Below are positions 23,996-33,200 of a stretch of DNA of 43,506 nt, piece after piece. The DNA comes from Flavobacteriales bacterium. Its GTDB lineage: Bacteria > Bacteroidota > Bacteroidia > Flavobacteriales_D > Sanyastnellaceae. The position numbers were made by a program, and so were the translations under genes. The stretch covers positions 1-43,506 of the forward strand of contig JAQWFN010000132.1 in the NCBI GenBank assembly GCA_029238785.1. The letters are read 5' to 3'. The notes beneath the pieces are model-generated. The model saw nothing but the letters and a program-made list of their open reading frames with translations. It was not told the origin of the DNA and did not search any database. Numbering within the stretch: position 1 is the first letter of the stretch; each line of letters opens with the position of its first letter.

Positions 23996-26434
23996 TTAAG
24001 CAATGCTCAGCGGCGAATTCACTTTTTCTTCCAAAAGTGCAATTTTCAGTACTTCATGCATTTCACTCACATAATGGAAGGTCAATCCCTTGACGTAACG
24101 CGGATTGATTTCTTCAATGTCCATTCTGTTCTTCTCACACAACACGATTTCTTTAATTCCCGCGCGTTTTGCTGCCAAAATTTTCTCTTTGATTCCTCCA
24201 ACGGGCAAGACTTCCCCACGCAAGGTGATTTCTCCTGTCATGGCGAGGTATTTTCTTACTTTTTTCTGGGTGAAGGCAGACGCTAGGGCGCTCAACATGG
24301 TGATTCCAGCACTCGGACCATCTTTAGGTATAGCACCTTGAGGTACGTGGATGTGGACGTTCCAGTTGTCGAACACTTCTTGCTCTAAACCAAGCAATTC
24401 GCTGTGCGATTTGAGGTATTCCAAAGCGAGTAGGGCAGACTCTTTCATCACTTCCCCTAAATTTCCTGTAAGGGTGAGTTTGCCTTTTCCTTTGGTTAAA
24501 GAGGTTTCAATGAATAGGATGTCACCACCAACGGGTGTCCATGCGAGTCCGGTAACAACACCAGCAGTTTCATTTCCGATGTATTTGTCTTTTTCTCTTG
24601 ACGGACCAAGGATTTTTTGCAGTTGTTCGGGCTTCATTTCGATTTCGAATGACTCTTCCAAAGCAATTTCTTTAGCTCTGAATCGCACGATTTTCGAAAT
24701 GCGTTTGTCTAATCCACGCACTCCAGATTCGTTGGTATATGCTTCAACTACTTTTTCGATCACTTCATCAGGAATGATGATTTGATCTTCGTTTAATCCG
24801 GTATCTTTAATGTGCTTCGGTACCAAATGGCGCTTGGCAATTTCAATTTTTTCTTCAATGGTGTATCCGCTCACTTCGATGATTTCCATACGGTCTCTCA
24901 AAGCGGGTTGAATGGTTTGGAGAGAGTTACAAGTGGCTACAAACATGACTTTGCTCAAGTCGTAATCGAGCTCTAAGTAGTTGTCATAGAAAGTGCTGTT
25001 TTGTTCGGGGTCGAGCACTTCGAGCATGGCCGAAGAAGGGTCTCCATGGTTATCTCTGCCTAACTTATCAATTTCATCCAACACAAAAAGGGGGTTTGAT
25101 GTTTCTGCCTTTTTGATGTTCTGAATAACCCTTCCGGGCATAGCGCCAATGTAAGTTTTTCGGTGTCCGCGTATTTCAGCTTCATCACGCAAACCACCCA
25201 AACTCATGCGAACATATTTTCTGCCTATAGCTTCTGCTACCGACTTTCCAAGCGACGTTTTACCCACGCCCGGAGGTCCAAATAAACAAAGTATTGGGGC
25301 TTTCATATCCCCTTTCAACTTGAGCACAGCGAGGTATTCAATGATGCGTTCTTTTACTTTTTCCAATCCGTAATGATCGCGATCAAGTACCTCCTGAGCG
25401 TGTTTTAAGTCGAAGTTGTCATCACTCACTTCGTCCCATGGCAAATCGAGTAGGAGGTCGATGTAATTCGCTTGAACACTGTACTCAGCGCTTTGGGCGT
25501 TGATGCGTTCAAGTTTCTTGATTTCTTTGTCAAAAGTGGCCTGTACTGTGTCGTTCCACTTTTTAAGTTTCGCGCGTTCTTTTTTATCCTTGATTTCGCT
25601 TTGAGCAGGATTGCTTCCAAGTTCTTCTTGAATTTGCTTCATCTGTTGATGCAGGAAAAACTCTCGTTGCTGTTTATCGATGTCCACCTTCACCTTGCTT
25701 TGGATGTCGTTTTTCAACTTCAACATCTGCAGTTCTTTGGTGAGGAGTTGCAATACCTTTTCAGCGCGTTCTTTGAGGTCTTTTAATTCGAGGAGCTTTT
25801 GCTTTTCTTCCACCTCAGCGTTCATGTTGGAGCTGATGAAGTTCACCAAGAAGGAAAGACTGTCGATGTTTTTAATTGCAAATCCGGCTTCGCTGGGGAT
25901 ATTCGGACTAAGGTTGATGATCTTTAGAGCAAGTTCTTTTAGTGATTCTTGCAAAGCGAGGTTTTCGTCTTTCGTTGCTCCGGAGCGGGCTTCGTCAAAT
26001 TCTGCAATTTGAGCGCGCATGAATGGCTCTGTTTGGGTGATCTCGGTCCACTCAAAACGTTTTTTCCCTTGAATGATGACGGTGGTGTTTCCATCGGGCA
26101 TTTTGAGCATTTTGATGATGGATGCTACCGTACCTACTTTATTGAGATCGTCTGCATTAGGTTCTTCAATGTTGGCGTCCATTTGGGAAACCACACCGAT
26201 GATTTTATCGCTTTTTTGCGCTTCGTTAATTAAACGAATCGACTTATCTCTACCAACCGTAATGGGGATAACGACACCTGGGAAAAGCACCGTGTTTCTT
26301 AAAGGAAGAATAGGTAAATTTTCTGGCGCTTTTTCTTTATTCATGGCCTCCTCATCTTCCGAAGAAATGAGAGGGATATAGTCGTTGTCAGCTGCGTTAT
26401 CAACACCTAACCAAAGTTTATCATCAAAAGACAT
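23996..26434 (-). CDS. lon: ATP-dependent Lon protease
   Basis: Lon degrades misfolded and regulatory proteins in the cytoplasm as a hexamer. The 812-residue protein has an N-terminal LAN domain (PILPLRNTVLFPGVVIPI from 41), a helical region, an AAA+ domain with Walker A GPPGVGKT (386-393) and Walker B FVLDEID (450-456), and the protease domain with catalytic Ser708 in PKDGPSAG and Lys751 in GGIKEK. The 43-residue spacing of the dyad is canonical. ATG 26434 is clear. A weak sigma-54-like element lies 53 bases upstream. It leads the lon-porQ-cmk cluster. Confidence 0.97.
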   Translation of the reverse strand: MSFDDKLWLGVDNAADNDYIPLISSEDEEAMNKEKAPENLPILPLRNTVLFPGVVIPITVGRDKSIRLINEAQKSDKIIGVVSQMDANIEEPNADDLNKVGTVASIIKMLKMPDGNTTVIIQGKKRFEWTEITQTEPFMRAQIAEFDEARSGATKDENLALQESLKELALKIINLSPNIPSEAGFAIKNIDSLSFLVNFISSNMNAEVEEKQKLLELKDLKERAEKVLQLLTKELQMLKLKNDIQSKVKVDIDKQQREFFLHQQMKQIQEELGSNPAQSEIKDKKERAKLKKWNDTVQATFDKEIKKLERINAQSAEYSVQANYIDLLLDLPWDEVSDDNFDLKHAQEVLDRDHYGLEKVKERIIEYLAVLKLKGDMKAPILCLFGPPGVGKTSLGKSVAEAIGRKYVRMSLGGLRDEAEIRGHRKTYIGAMPGRVIQNIKKAETSNPLFVLDEIDKLGRDNHGDPSSAMLEVLDPEQNSTFYDNYLELDYDLSKVMFVATCNSLQTIQPALRDRMEIIEVSGYTIEEKIEIAKRHLVPKHIKDTGLNEDQIIIPDEVIEKVVEAYTNESGVRGLDKRISKIVRFRAKEIALEESFEIEMKPEQLQKILGPSREKDKYIGNETAGVVTGLAWTPVGGDILFIETSLTKGKGKLTLTGNLGEVMKESALLALEYLKSHSELLGLEQEVFDNWNVHIHVPQGAIPKDGPSAGITMLSALASAFTQKKVRKYLAMTGEITLRGEVLPVGGIKEKILAAKRAGIKEIVLCEKNRMDIEEINPRYVKGLTFHYVSEMHEVLKIALLEEKVNSPLSIA

Positions 26435-26486
26435 ACTTGTGTCAATTTGTCACGCCTCTACGTTGAAACGATCACAGCACCCCCTG

Positions 26487-26503
26487 TGCCAATGATTGTG
26501 CCA
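26487..26503 (-). promoter_or_regulatory. Weak sigma-54-like element upstream of lon
   Basis: On the minus strand the sequence reads TGGCAC, five bases, then TTGGCA. The -24 half matches the sigma-54 consensus TGGCAC exactly and the spacing is right, but the -12 half has TTGG where TTGC is expected. GGCACA also occurs twice as a direct repeat here. No TAnnTTTG box was found for lon. Confidence 0.25.
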
Positions 26504-26529
26504 CAGCTATAAAACTGCTAAATTGTCGC

Positions 26530-27717
26530 TTAGGACTGTCTGAGTACTTGAGTAATGCTGAAAATGTGGCGAAGAATTGCCTTTTTGGGTTCATCGAAGG
26601 GGATGTTTCTTCGAGCGCAAACTTTCTCCGCCGTATCGAAGGCGGCCTCTATTTTATATTCAACGAAGCCATCAGCACCTCCCCAAGAGAATGAAGGGAT
26701 GAACTTGGGCGGGAAATTACCACCGTAAATGTTTGCGTTAACACCAACCACTGTTCCGGTGTTGAACATGGTGTTGATTCCACATTTGCTGTAATCGCCC
26801 ATCATCAAACCACAGAAAGTTAATCCTGTATTCTCAAAGCTTTTGCTTGCATAAGACCAGGCCTTCACGGTGCTGTAGTTGTTCTTGAGGTTAGAGGTAT
26901 TGGTGTCGGCCCCCAAGTTGCACCATTCTCCAATAATGCTGTTTCCTAGGTAACCGTCGTGACCTTTATTGCTGTATCCAAAGAGGATGGAGTTGCCCAC
27001 TTCACCGCCCACTTTACAAAACGGACCAACAGTAGTTGCTCCATAAATTTTAGCGCCCATTTTTAAGCTAGCGCCTTCACAAAGCGCAAGAGCACCACGT
27101 ACTGTGCATCCTTCCATTACCTCAGCGTTTGCAGCGATGTAGATCGGACCATCAGTAACATTGAACGTGCTCGCTAATACTTTCGCACTTGGGTCGATAA
27201 AAAGCTTTTCAGGATCTCCTATCAAAGTGCAATGGCTAGGAATAGGCGCAGAAGTTTTTCCTGCCGTTAACATAGCGAAATCATGCTCAATCGCCTTAGC
27301 GTTGAAGTGAAATAGGTCGGCAAGTTGTTTAATTTCTAGTACTTCATCGTCCCAAGATTTGAGCTGATTTAGAAGCGCTGGCTTTTGTAATGCGTCGAGA
27401 CTAAGATGGATAGCGCTTCTGAAAGCGAGTATTTGATTGTCTTTTTTAAGGCCTTCCTCGTTTTCAAGGGTGTGAATAGCGTTAATGAGAGATTGACTTG
27501 GTGAAAAACGGGCATTGATGTATATTATGGAGCCGTTTTGAGCCAAGGTGTCGGATTGCAAGTAGCTTTGAGTTAAAGCGCCAACAGGAGAGGTTAAAAG
27601 GTGCATCCATTTCTCTCTAATGCTTGTGATTCCAAAACGCAGATCACATAATGGGCGGGTGAAAGCGAGTGGGAGGAAAGCACTTCTATGTTGATCGTCG
27701 AAGAGAAAATAATGCAT
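26530..27717 (-). CDS. GlmU-family protein (putative sugar nucleotidyltransferase with left-handed beta-helix)
   Basis: The 395-residue protein belongs to the Bacteroidota 'GlmU family' group: the N-terminus MHYFLFDDQHRSAFLPLAFT RPLCDLRFG replaces the canonical nucleotidyltransferase loop LxxGxGTRM, so classical pyrophosphorylase activity is doubtful. The C-terminal half is a hexapeptide-repeat left-handed beta-helix (for example IYIAANAEVMEGCTVRGAL and GNSILFGYSNKGHDGYLGNS) seen in GlmU and other acyl- and nucleotidyltransferases. Function in cell-wall or surface sugar activation is likely but unproven. ATG 27717 lies about 36 bases after a consensus -7 promoter box. It ends 96 bases before lon's start. 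Confidence 0.85.
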   Translation of the reverse strand: MHYFLFDDQHRSAFLPLAFTRPLCDLRFGITSIREKWMHLLTSPVGALTQSYLQSDTLAQNGSIIYINARFSPSQSLINAIHTLENEEGLKKDNQILAFRSAIHLSLDALQKPALLNQLKSWDDEVLEIKQLADLFHFNAKAIEHDFAMLTAGKTSAPIPSHCTLIGDPEKLFIDPSAKVLASTFNVTDGPIYIAANAEVMEGCTVRGALALCEGASLKMGAKIYGATTVGPFCKVGGEVGNSILFGYSNKGHDGYLGNSIIGEWCNLGADTNTSNLKNNYSTVKAWSYASKSFENTGLTFCGLMMGDYSKCGINTMFNTGTVVGVNANIYGGNFPPKFIPSFSWGGADGFVEYKIEAAFDTAEKVCARRNIPFDEPKKAILRHIFSITQVLRQS

Positions 27718-27752
27718 AATATTAAGGTTGAGCTATTGAAAACAATTGAGGT

Positions 27753-27760
27753 CAAAGGTA
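27753..27760 (-). promoter_or_regulatory. -7 promoter element for the GlmU-family gene
   Basis: The minus strand reads TACCTTTG, a full match to TAnnTTTG. Transcription would begin near 27746-27749, leaving about 30 bases of leader before ATG 27717. No clear -33 TTTG is seen at the expected place. Confidence 0.5.
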
Positions 27761-27783
27761 CAAGATGCAATTCTTATGATTTA

Positions 27784-27799
27784 TTTCGTTTATGAACAA
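27784..27799. promoter_or_regulatory. Possible regulator half-sites upstream of the MerR gene
   Basis: TTTCGTTTA (27784-27792) differs by one base from the half-site core TTTTGTTTA found four times before the ECF sigma gene, and it abuts TGAACAA (27793-27799), the inverted version. The layout differs from the ECF array, so autoregulation is only a suggestion. Confidence 0.25.
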
Positions 27800-27840
27800 T
27801 TTATATCACTGAGTGTTTGAGTAAGAGAACAACTATATTC

Positions 27841-28734
27841 ATGCAACAGTTTTCAATAAAAGATTTAGAGAACTTCACGGGCATCAAAGCGCATACCATC
27901 CGCGCTTGGGAGCAACGTTACGAACTTCTTGCGCCCAATCGTACAGACACCAATATTCGATTTTACACGGGCAAGGAATTGAAGCTTTTGTTGAACATTG
28001 GCTTACTCAATAAGTTGGGGTACAAAATTTCCAAGATCGCTGAAATGAGCGAAGAGGAAATGCAAGAAGCCATCTCGGCTGCGAATAACCCTGAAGGACA
28101 AGAGGCGCATTTCTTGAACATGTTGAAGTTGGCGATGCTGAATTATGATGAAGATTTATTTCATGAGATCGCAGATCGCTTCTTGGAGATGTACACGATA
28201 CGAGAGACCTTTGGAAGATTATTCTTGCCCTTCATGCAGCACGTAGGTGTTTTGTGGTTAACAAGTACCATTTGTCCGGCGCAAGAACATTTCATTTCAA
28301 ACCTTATCCGACAAAAGCTCTTTTCGCTGACTGATTCAATGAAAGACAAAAAGTCGGAATCAAGCGAAGACGAAAGGATCTTTGTGATGTATTTACCGGA
28401 ACAAGAAATTCACGACATCAGTATACTGTTGAGCCATTTGTTGCTTCGCGAAGCAGGAAAGAAAACCATTTTCTTAGGACAGAGTGTGCCTTTTGAAGAC
28501 CTTGTCCAAGTGGAGAAGAAATTTAGAAATGTGCATTTCGTTTCGATTTGTACAACTCATCCTTCAAACCAAGAGGTTGATCAATATTTGCAGCGCATTA
28601 AGTTGACTTTTGCCAAATCTGATTGCCAGTTCCACTTTACTGGTCTGGTTTTCACCGATATTACCACTCCAGATGCCAAGCACATCTCTTTCCATCACAA
28701 CGCGAACGTGATGATTGACGCACTTTTGGCTTGA
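27841..28734 (+). CDS. MerR-family regulator with B12-binding domain (CarH/LitR type)
   Basis: ATG 27841 gives 297 residues beginning MQQFSIKDLENFTGIKAHTI; an upstream TTG at 27817 is in frame but unlikely. An N-terminal MerR winged helix (SIKDLENFTGIKAHTIRAWEQRY) is followed by a helical domain with W139-x9-E149-H150, the motif that caps adenosylcobalamin in CarH. A cobalamin-binding Rossmann domain follows with E189-x-H191, where His is the expected lower axial ligand; the usual Gly of E/DxHxxG is Ser194. CarH/LitR proteins repress in the dark with adenosylcobalamin bound and are released by light. The next gene is an ECF sigma factor, as in LitR-LitS pairs, after an intrinsic terminator. 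A target array lies in that promoter. Confidence 0.9.
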   Translation: MQQFSIKDLENFTGIKAHTIRAWEQRYELLAPNRTDTNIRFYTGKELKLLLNIGLLNKLGYKISKIAEMSEEEMQEAISAANNPEGQEAHFLNMLKLAMLNYDEDLFHEIADRFLEMYTIRETFGRLFLPFMQHVGVLWLTSTICPAQEHFISNLIRQKLFSLTDSMKDKKSESSEDERIFVMYLPEQEIHDISILLSHLLLREAGKKTIFLGQSVPFEDLVQVEKKFRNVHFVSICTTHPSNQEVDQYLQRIKLTFAKSDCQFHFTGLVFTDITTPDAKHISFHHNANVMIDALLA

Positions 28735-28767
28735 TCCTTTAAAATCTTGTTCTTTTAAATGCTTATT

Positions 28768-28791
28768 CTTCTAGGCTTCTAGAAGCTTTTT
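28768..28791 (+). terminator. Intrinsic terminator after the MerR gene
   Basis: CTTCTAG (28768-28774), loop GCTT, then CTAGAAG (28779-28785) make a perfect 7-bp stem, followed by CTTTTTG and a further T-rich run. It ends the MerR transcript and makes the ECF sigma gene a separate unit with its own promoter. Confidence 0.85.
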
Positions 28792-28806
28792 GTGTTTTTT
28801 CACATT

Positions 28807-28895
28807 TTTTGTTTAACGATTTCGATAAAAAATTGAACAAAAATTTGCTTTCAGACTAGTTTTGTTTAATCTTTGTCTCGATCACTTAAACAAAA
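28807..28895. promoter_or_regulatory. Four-half-site operator array before the ECF sigma gene
   Basis: Four 10-bp half-sites alternate in orientation: TTTTGTTTAA at 28807-28816, its inverse TTGAACAAAA at 28833-28842 (one mismatch), TTTTGTTTAA at 28860-28869, and exact inverse TTAAACAAAA at 28886-28895. The starts are 26, 27 and 26 bases apart; each inverted pair has a 16-base spacer. The array surrounds the -7 box at 28857-28864 and runs to 5 bases before the start codon, so bound protein would block transcription. The MerR/B12 protein encoded just upstream is the obvious candidate ligand (inference). Confidence 0.7.
28857..28864 (+). promoter_or_regulatory. -7 promoter element for the ECF sigma gene
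   Basis: TAGTTTTG is a full match to TAnnTTTG. A weak -33-like ATTG (28832-28835) lies 21 bases upstream. The box overlaps the third operator half-site, which would suit repression by steric block. The leader would be about 30 bases. Confidence 0.5.
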
Positions 28896-28900
28896 GAGCC

Positions 28901-29404
28901 ATGTCAACAGTCGAATTTAACAAACTGCTTACCAGCAACACAGAGTTTCTTCGTGGATTCGCTTATAGCTTCACCAGAGATACCCAGGATGCTGACGATT
29001 TAATTCAAGACACTTTTTTGAAGGCGCTTCGTTACAAGAACAACTTCAAAGAAGGAACCAACATCAAAGGATGGTTATTCACGATAATGAGAAACATCTT
29101 CATCAATAATTACAAGCGTAAGAAGTTTCAGAATACCATCACTGATAGCACAGATAACAACTACTTTTTGAACAGTAGTCAGGATTATTCTTTGGACTCA
29201 GTAACCACAAAGATTAACGAGCAAGACATTAGAGGGGCGATTAGCTCACTCAACAAAGAATTTAGGGTTCCTTTCTCTATGTTCTTAGAAGGTTACCACT
29301 ACGACGAAATAGCAGACAACTTGGAAATTCCAATGGGTACAGTGAAAAGTAGAATTTTCCATGCCCGTAAGAAACTAGCAGGAAAACTTAGCGACTTTAG
29401 ATAA
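28901..29404 (+). CDS. ECF-type RNA polymerase sigma factor (LitS-like)
   Basis: ATG 28901 gives 167 residues. Region 2 is clear (RDTQDADDLIQDTFLKALRY and IKGWLFTIMRNIFINNYKR), and region 4 follows a short linker (FLEGYHYDEIADNLEIPMGT, then VKSRIFHARKKL). No anti-sigma gene is adjacent, so control is probably transcriptional, through the operator array and the MerR/B12 protein. In many Flavobacteriia this sigma type lies between a MerR regulator and carotenoid genes crtI and crtB; here the next gene is an unrelated methyltransferase on the other strand, overlapping 8 bases tail to tail. Confidence 0.92.
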   Translation: MSTVEFNKLLTSNTEFLRGFAYSFTRDTQDADDLIQDTFLKALRYKNNFKEGTNIKGWLFTIMRNIFINNYKRKKFQNTITDSTDNNYFLNSSQDYSLDSVTTKINEQDIRGAISSLNKEFRVPFSMFLEGYHYDEIADNLEIPMGTVKSRIFHARKKLAGKLSDFR

Positions 29405-30104
29405 GTTGCATGGATACCAAATAGTCGTAATGCTCACCTTCGGCATGAAGAGTGAACTCTAGACCGACTTCATTGGCAATTAATTCCAGCAGGTTTGGGT
29501 CAGGATAGATCCAGTTGAAAGTGTTCTTTTGGTGCTCCCATTTGACTTCGAAATGAAGGGCTCCGTAATAGTTTTTTGATTGAAGGGACGGCGTTGGTCG
29601 TCCCTTTTCATTTGGAAACATATAGACCAAGTCGGAGGTATCTCCTAAGATCATTCCGCCTGGTTTTAAGCATGTTTTGAGGTGCTTCACTAAGGCCAAT
29701 GTTCCTTGAATGTCTTTTCCCATTCCCCATCCGTTCATCATTAAGAGGATGGTATCGAATTTCCCTTCGAGGTTCATCGCATCTTGGTTAATCACATCCA
29801 CAACACCTCTTTTTCTCATGACTTCACAAGCGTCTTTGTCTTGCTCCACAGCGCATACTTCCAGTCCCATTTGTTGAAGGTGCAGCGCATGGCATCCCGC
29901 TGCTGCTCCCAAATCCGCTATTTTTCCTTCGCACATGTTCATGGCATATTGCTCTAAGAAAGGCATGTCTTCATAGCTTCTAAAAAAGTGAGCCACATCA
30001 ATAGGATCATCTTTTTCACCGTTAATGCTAACTTCAATTTGTGCCGTTTCATCACCTTCTAAATAAGCCTTAAAGGCATTGCCAAAAACATTTGTTGCGT
30101 CCAT
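29397..30104 (-). CDS. SAM-dependent class I methyltransferase
   Basis: ATG 30102-30104 gives 235 residues and follows a consensus promoter box; the longer open frame to 30191 lies upstream of that promoter and is rejected. Motif I is IADLGAAAGCHALHLQQMG, motif II VCAVEQD ends in an acidic residue that would bind the ribose, and post-I motif DTILLMMNGWGMGKD and LKPGGMILGD are typical of small-molecule class I methyltransferases. No accessory domain identifies the substrate. It overlaps the converging sigma gene by 8 bases. Confidence 0.88.
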   Translation of the reverse strand: MDATNVFGNAFKAYLEGDETAQIEVSINGEKDDPIDVAHFFRSYEDMPFLEQYAMNMCEGKIADLGAAAGCHALHLQQMGLEVCAVEQDKDACEVMRKRGVVDVINQDAMNLEGKFDTILLMMNGWGMGKDIQGTLALVKHLKTCLKPGGMILGDTSDLVYMFPNEKGRPTPSLQSKNYYGALHFEVKWEHQKNTFNWIYPDPNLLELIANEVGLEFTLHAEGEHYDYLVSMQLI

Positions 30105-30123
30105 TGTGGTGTTAATTTGTTTG

Positions 30124-30131
30124 CAAAGATA
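30124..30131 (-). promoter_or_regulatory. -7 promoter element for the methyltransferase gene
   Basis: The minus strand reads TATCTTTG, a full match to TAnnTTTG, ending 19 bases before ATG 30104. It fixes the start: the extended frame to 30191 would lie upstream of the promoter. No convincing -33 box is visible. Confidence 0.55.
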
Positions 30132-30240
30132 AACGCTTGGACTTGTGAGATTCAGCTTTGCTTCGGATATTTCGATATGATAAGCAACCAATTGGTATTC
30201 AATGATGTCTTATCATCGAACTTTATCGAAACAACTTAAG

Positions 30241-33200
30241 ATGAAAAGAATTCTCGCACTTGCTGTGGTATTGCTCGCCTTTGGCATTCAGGCAAAAGCT
30301 CAACAGGTTACCTCAGGATTGACCCCTGAGGAATACGTTAACGATATTTTATTGGGTTCTGGTGTAACGGCATTTAACATTCAGTATACTGGGGCCGTGG
30401 AGCAAATTGGACATTACACAGAAGGTCAGGGCGATTGGTTTCCTTTGACTGAAGGTTTGGTATTGTCTACACAGTTCGCTACTGATTTTGCCCAAGAAGA
30501 CTGCATGGAAACTTTTGACATGCTCACCAACCCAGTATCAGGTGATCCTGATCTTTTGGATATTGCCAATTCAGTGGGTGGATTGATTGGTCAGCCAATC
30601 AACGTGACCTCGATTAACGATGTCTGCGCTTTGGAATTTGATTTCATCGCTACTGGAGATACGGTGAAGTTCAATTATTCTTTCGCTTCAGACGAGTGGC
30701 TTACTTGGATCAATTCTCAGTACAACGATATTTTCGCTTTCTTTCTTTCAGGACCAGGAATTACCGGTCCGTACAACGCTCCAGCTGGATTTCCTGGCGG
30801 AGCAGTGAACATCGCTGAAGTTCCAGGGATCACACCTCAATTGCCCATCACGATTTCTTCAGTGAATCCCGATTTGAATTCAGAATTTTACAATGACAAT
30901 CCCCAGAACGATGATGTTTGTGTGAATGGATTTACAGTAAGATTAGAAGCTATTTACCCTGTTACTTGCGGTGAAACGTACCACATCAAATTGGCCATTG
31001 CCGATGGGTCTGACACGGCTTTGGAGTCGGTGGTTGTGCTTGAAGCAGGCTCATTTACATCAAACTCTGTTGTGGATGTAGATCTTTCGATAGATGTAGG
31101 TGGTGGAGATAGTGATACGATGTATGAGGATTGTGGTATAGCTACCTTGACTTTTACTCGTCCAATCGAAACTGTTCTTGAGATTGAGGAAATGATCATT
31201 ATTGAATACACAGGAACGGCAACCAACGGAGTTGATTACACCCTGCTTCCAGACACCATTGTCTTCCCTCCTGGAGTGCAATCTGTTCAATTTGTGGTTG
31301 ATGCCTTTGAGGATGGAATACCTGAAGGTGCGGAGAACGTTCAGATGGAAATCTTGAACCTGGCTGCTTGTAATGGTGGTGGATTGGTTTCGTATTTTGA
31401 GTTTCAAATCCTAGATATACCTGAACCTTTGGTTGTAGAAGGGTATGAGTTTAACATGTGTTTGGGTGATGAAGCCGTGCTTACCCCGATTATCACAGGA
31501 GGATATGGTAATTTTACCTACGAGTGGGATACTGGAGAAACGACGCCAGAAATATTGGTTGCGCCAGCCATAACTTCACCATACAATGTGATCGTGAGCG
31601 ATACCTGTGGAATGCCCTCCGATGATGGAATCATAGAAGTAACCATTTTGGAATTTCCAGAAATTGGTGTGACCATCGATAATGGAGATCTCCTTTTGAA
31701 TTGTAATGATTTTGTTGAAGTCACTGGATCTGCATCAGGTGGAGATGGTAATTTTACTTATGAGTGGCAAGATCAAAACGGCAACAACCTCTTTGGTTTC
31801 CAAGGTTCATTGTTCTACGGAACATGGCAAGGAGCCTCAGAAATCCACCTTGTTGTGACCGACGGGTGTGGCTTTGAAGAATCGACATTCATCAATGTGG
31901 AGTTAAACGTACCACCAATTGTGATTGATATGCCAGAGGAAGTGATTACCGGTTGTGAACAGCCCATCTCTGTTACGCCAACGATAAGCGGAGGTGAACC
32001 ACCTTACTTCGGATTAAATTGGTTTAATGAAGCAGGCAATTTTATTGGATTTGGTGAAACATTGAATTATGTGCCATTGATGTCTGAAACCGTTGAAATT
32101 CAGGTGCAAGATGCTTGTGGACAGGTAGAATCTGCTTATGTTGATATCGTGATTTTAGAGCCAATAGTGGAAATTGCTTTGCCGCAAGGCTTGAACGGTA
32201 CTTGTATTGATGTGTTTGATATTGAAGTAGAGGTGATCCAAGGAGTTCCCGGTTTCCAATATCAGTGGACCAATTTGACCAGCGGTGAGGGACTTGGCGG
32301 CAATCAAGCTATTTCTGAGAGCTTTTTCGAAACGAGCCTTATTGAAGTGCAGGTTACTGATGCCTGTGATGGTATTGATGTGGCTACAACAGAAGTGGTC
32401 ATTAATAACCCACCTGCGACGCTTGACCTTGGAGAAGACATCTTTGCCTTGTGCACCGATCAAGTGGACATTGCTCCAGTGAGCGCAACGGGTGTTGGAA
32501 ATTTGAACTACCAATGGTCTTCAAATGGAGCTATTCTAGGGAATGACGATAACATCACTTTCCAATCTTATAACACTGTTCCAATTGTTTTAATGCTTAC
32601 CGATCAGTGCGGTTCTGTTGCGGAAGATGTACTGCAGTTCAACCTCATTGAGATTCCAATTGAACTCACGGTATCGAACGATACAGTGATTTGTGCTGGC
32701 AGTAGCGTTAACCTCTTCGCTAATGCTACTGGTGGGGAAGGTTTGCTTACGATTGAATGGACCAATATTGGTGCATTTGGTGATGAACAATACCTCAGTC
32801 CTTTGAACTCGATTAATTATGAAATTGAAGTGAATGATGCTTGTGGCAACGTGGCTACCGATGCCATTTTTGTTGAAGTACAGTACGTTGGAGCAACGTT
32901 TACCTATGATTATTTGAACGAGACTGATGTTCAATTTTACGCTGCTGAAGATCCAGATTGCGACGATTGTAACTTCTTCTGGGATTTTGGAGATGGAAAT
33001 GAGAGCACAGAGGAAAATCCTTTCCACGAGTTTGATGGTTTAGAAGCCTACATCACCATGTTTACTGTTGTGAATCCTTTGGGTTGTAGAGACAGCAGTT
33101 TTACTGTAATTGATGCGCCTATCATTCTCTATGTACCGAATGCCTTCACCCCAAATGGAGATGGGCTGAATGACTTCTTCCAAGTAAAAGGCGGGCAAAT

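Noticed and set aside
29397-30191. Methyltransferase start at 30191
   Set aside because: A perfect -7 promoter box at 30124-30131 lies inside that extension, and the family-like start is at 30104.
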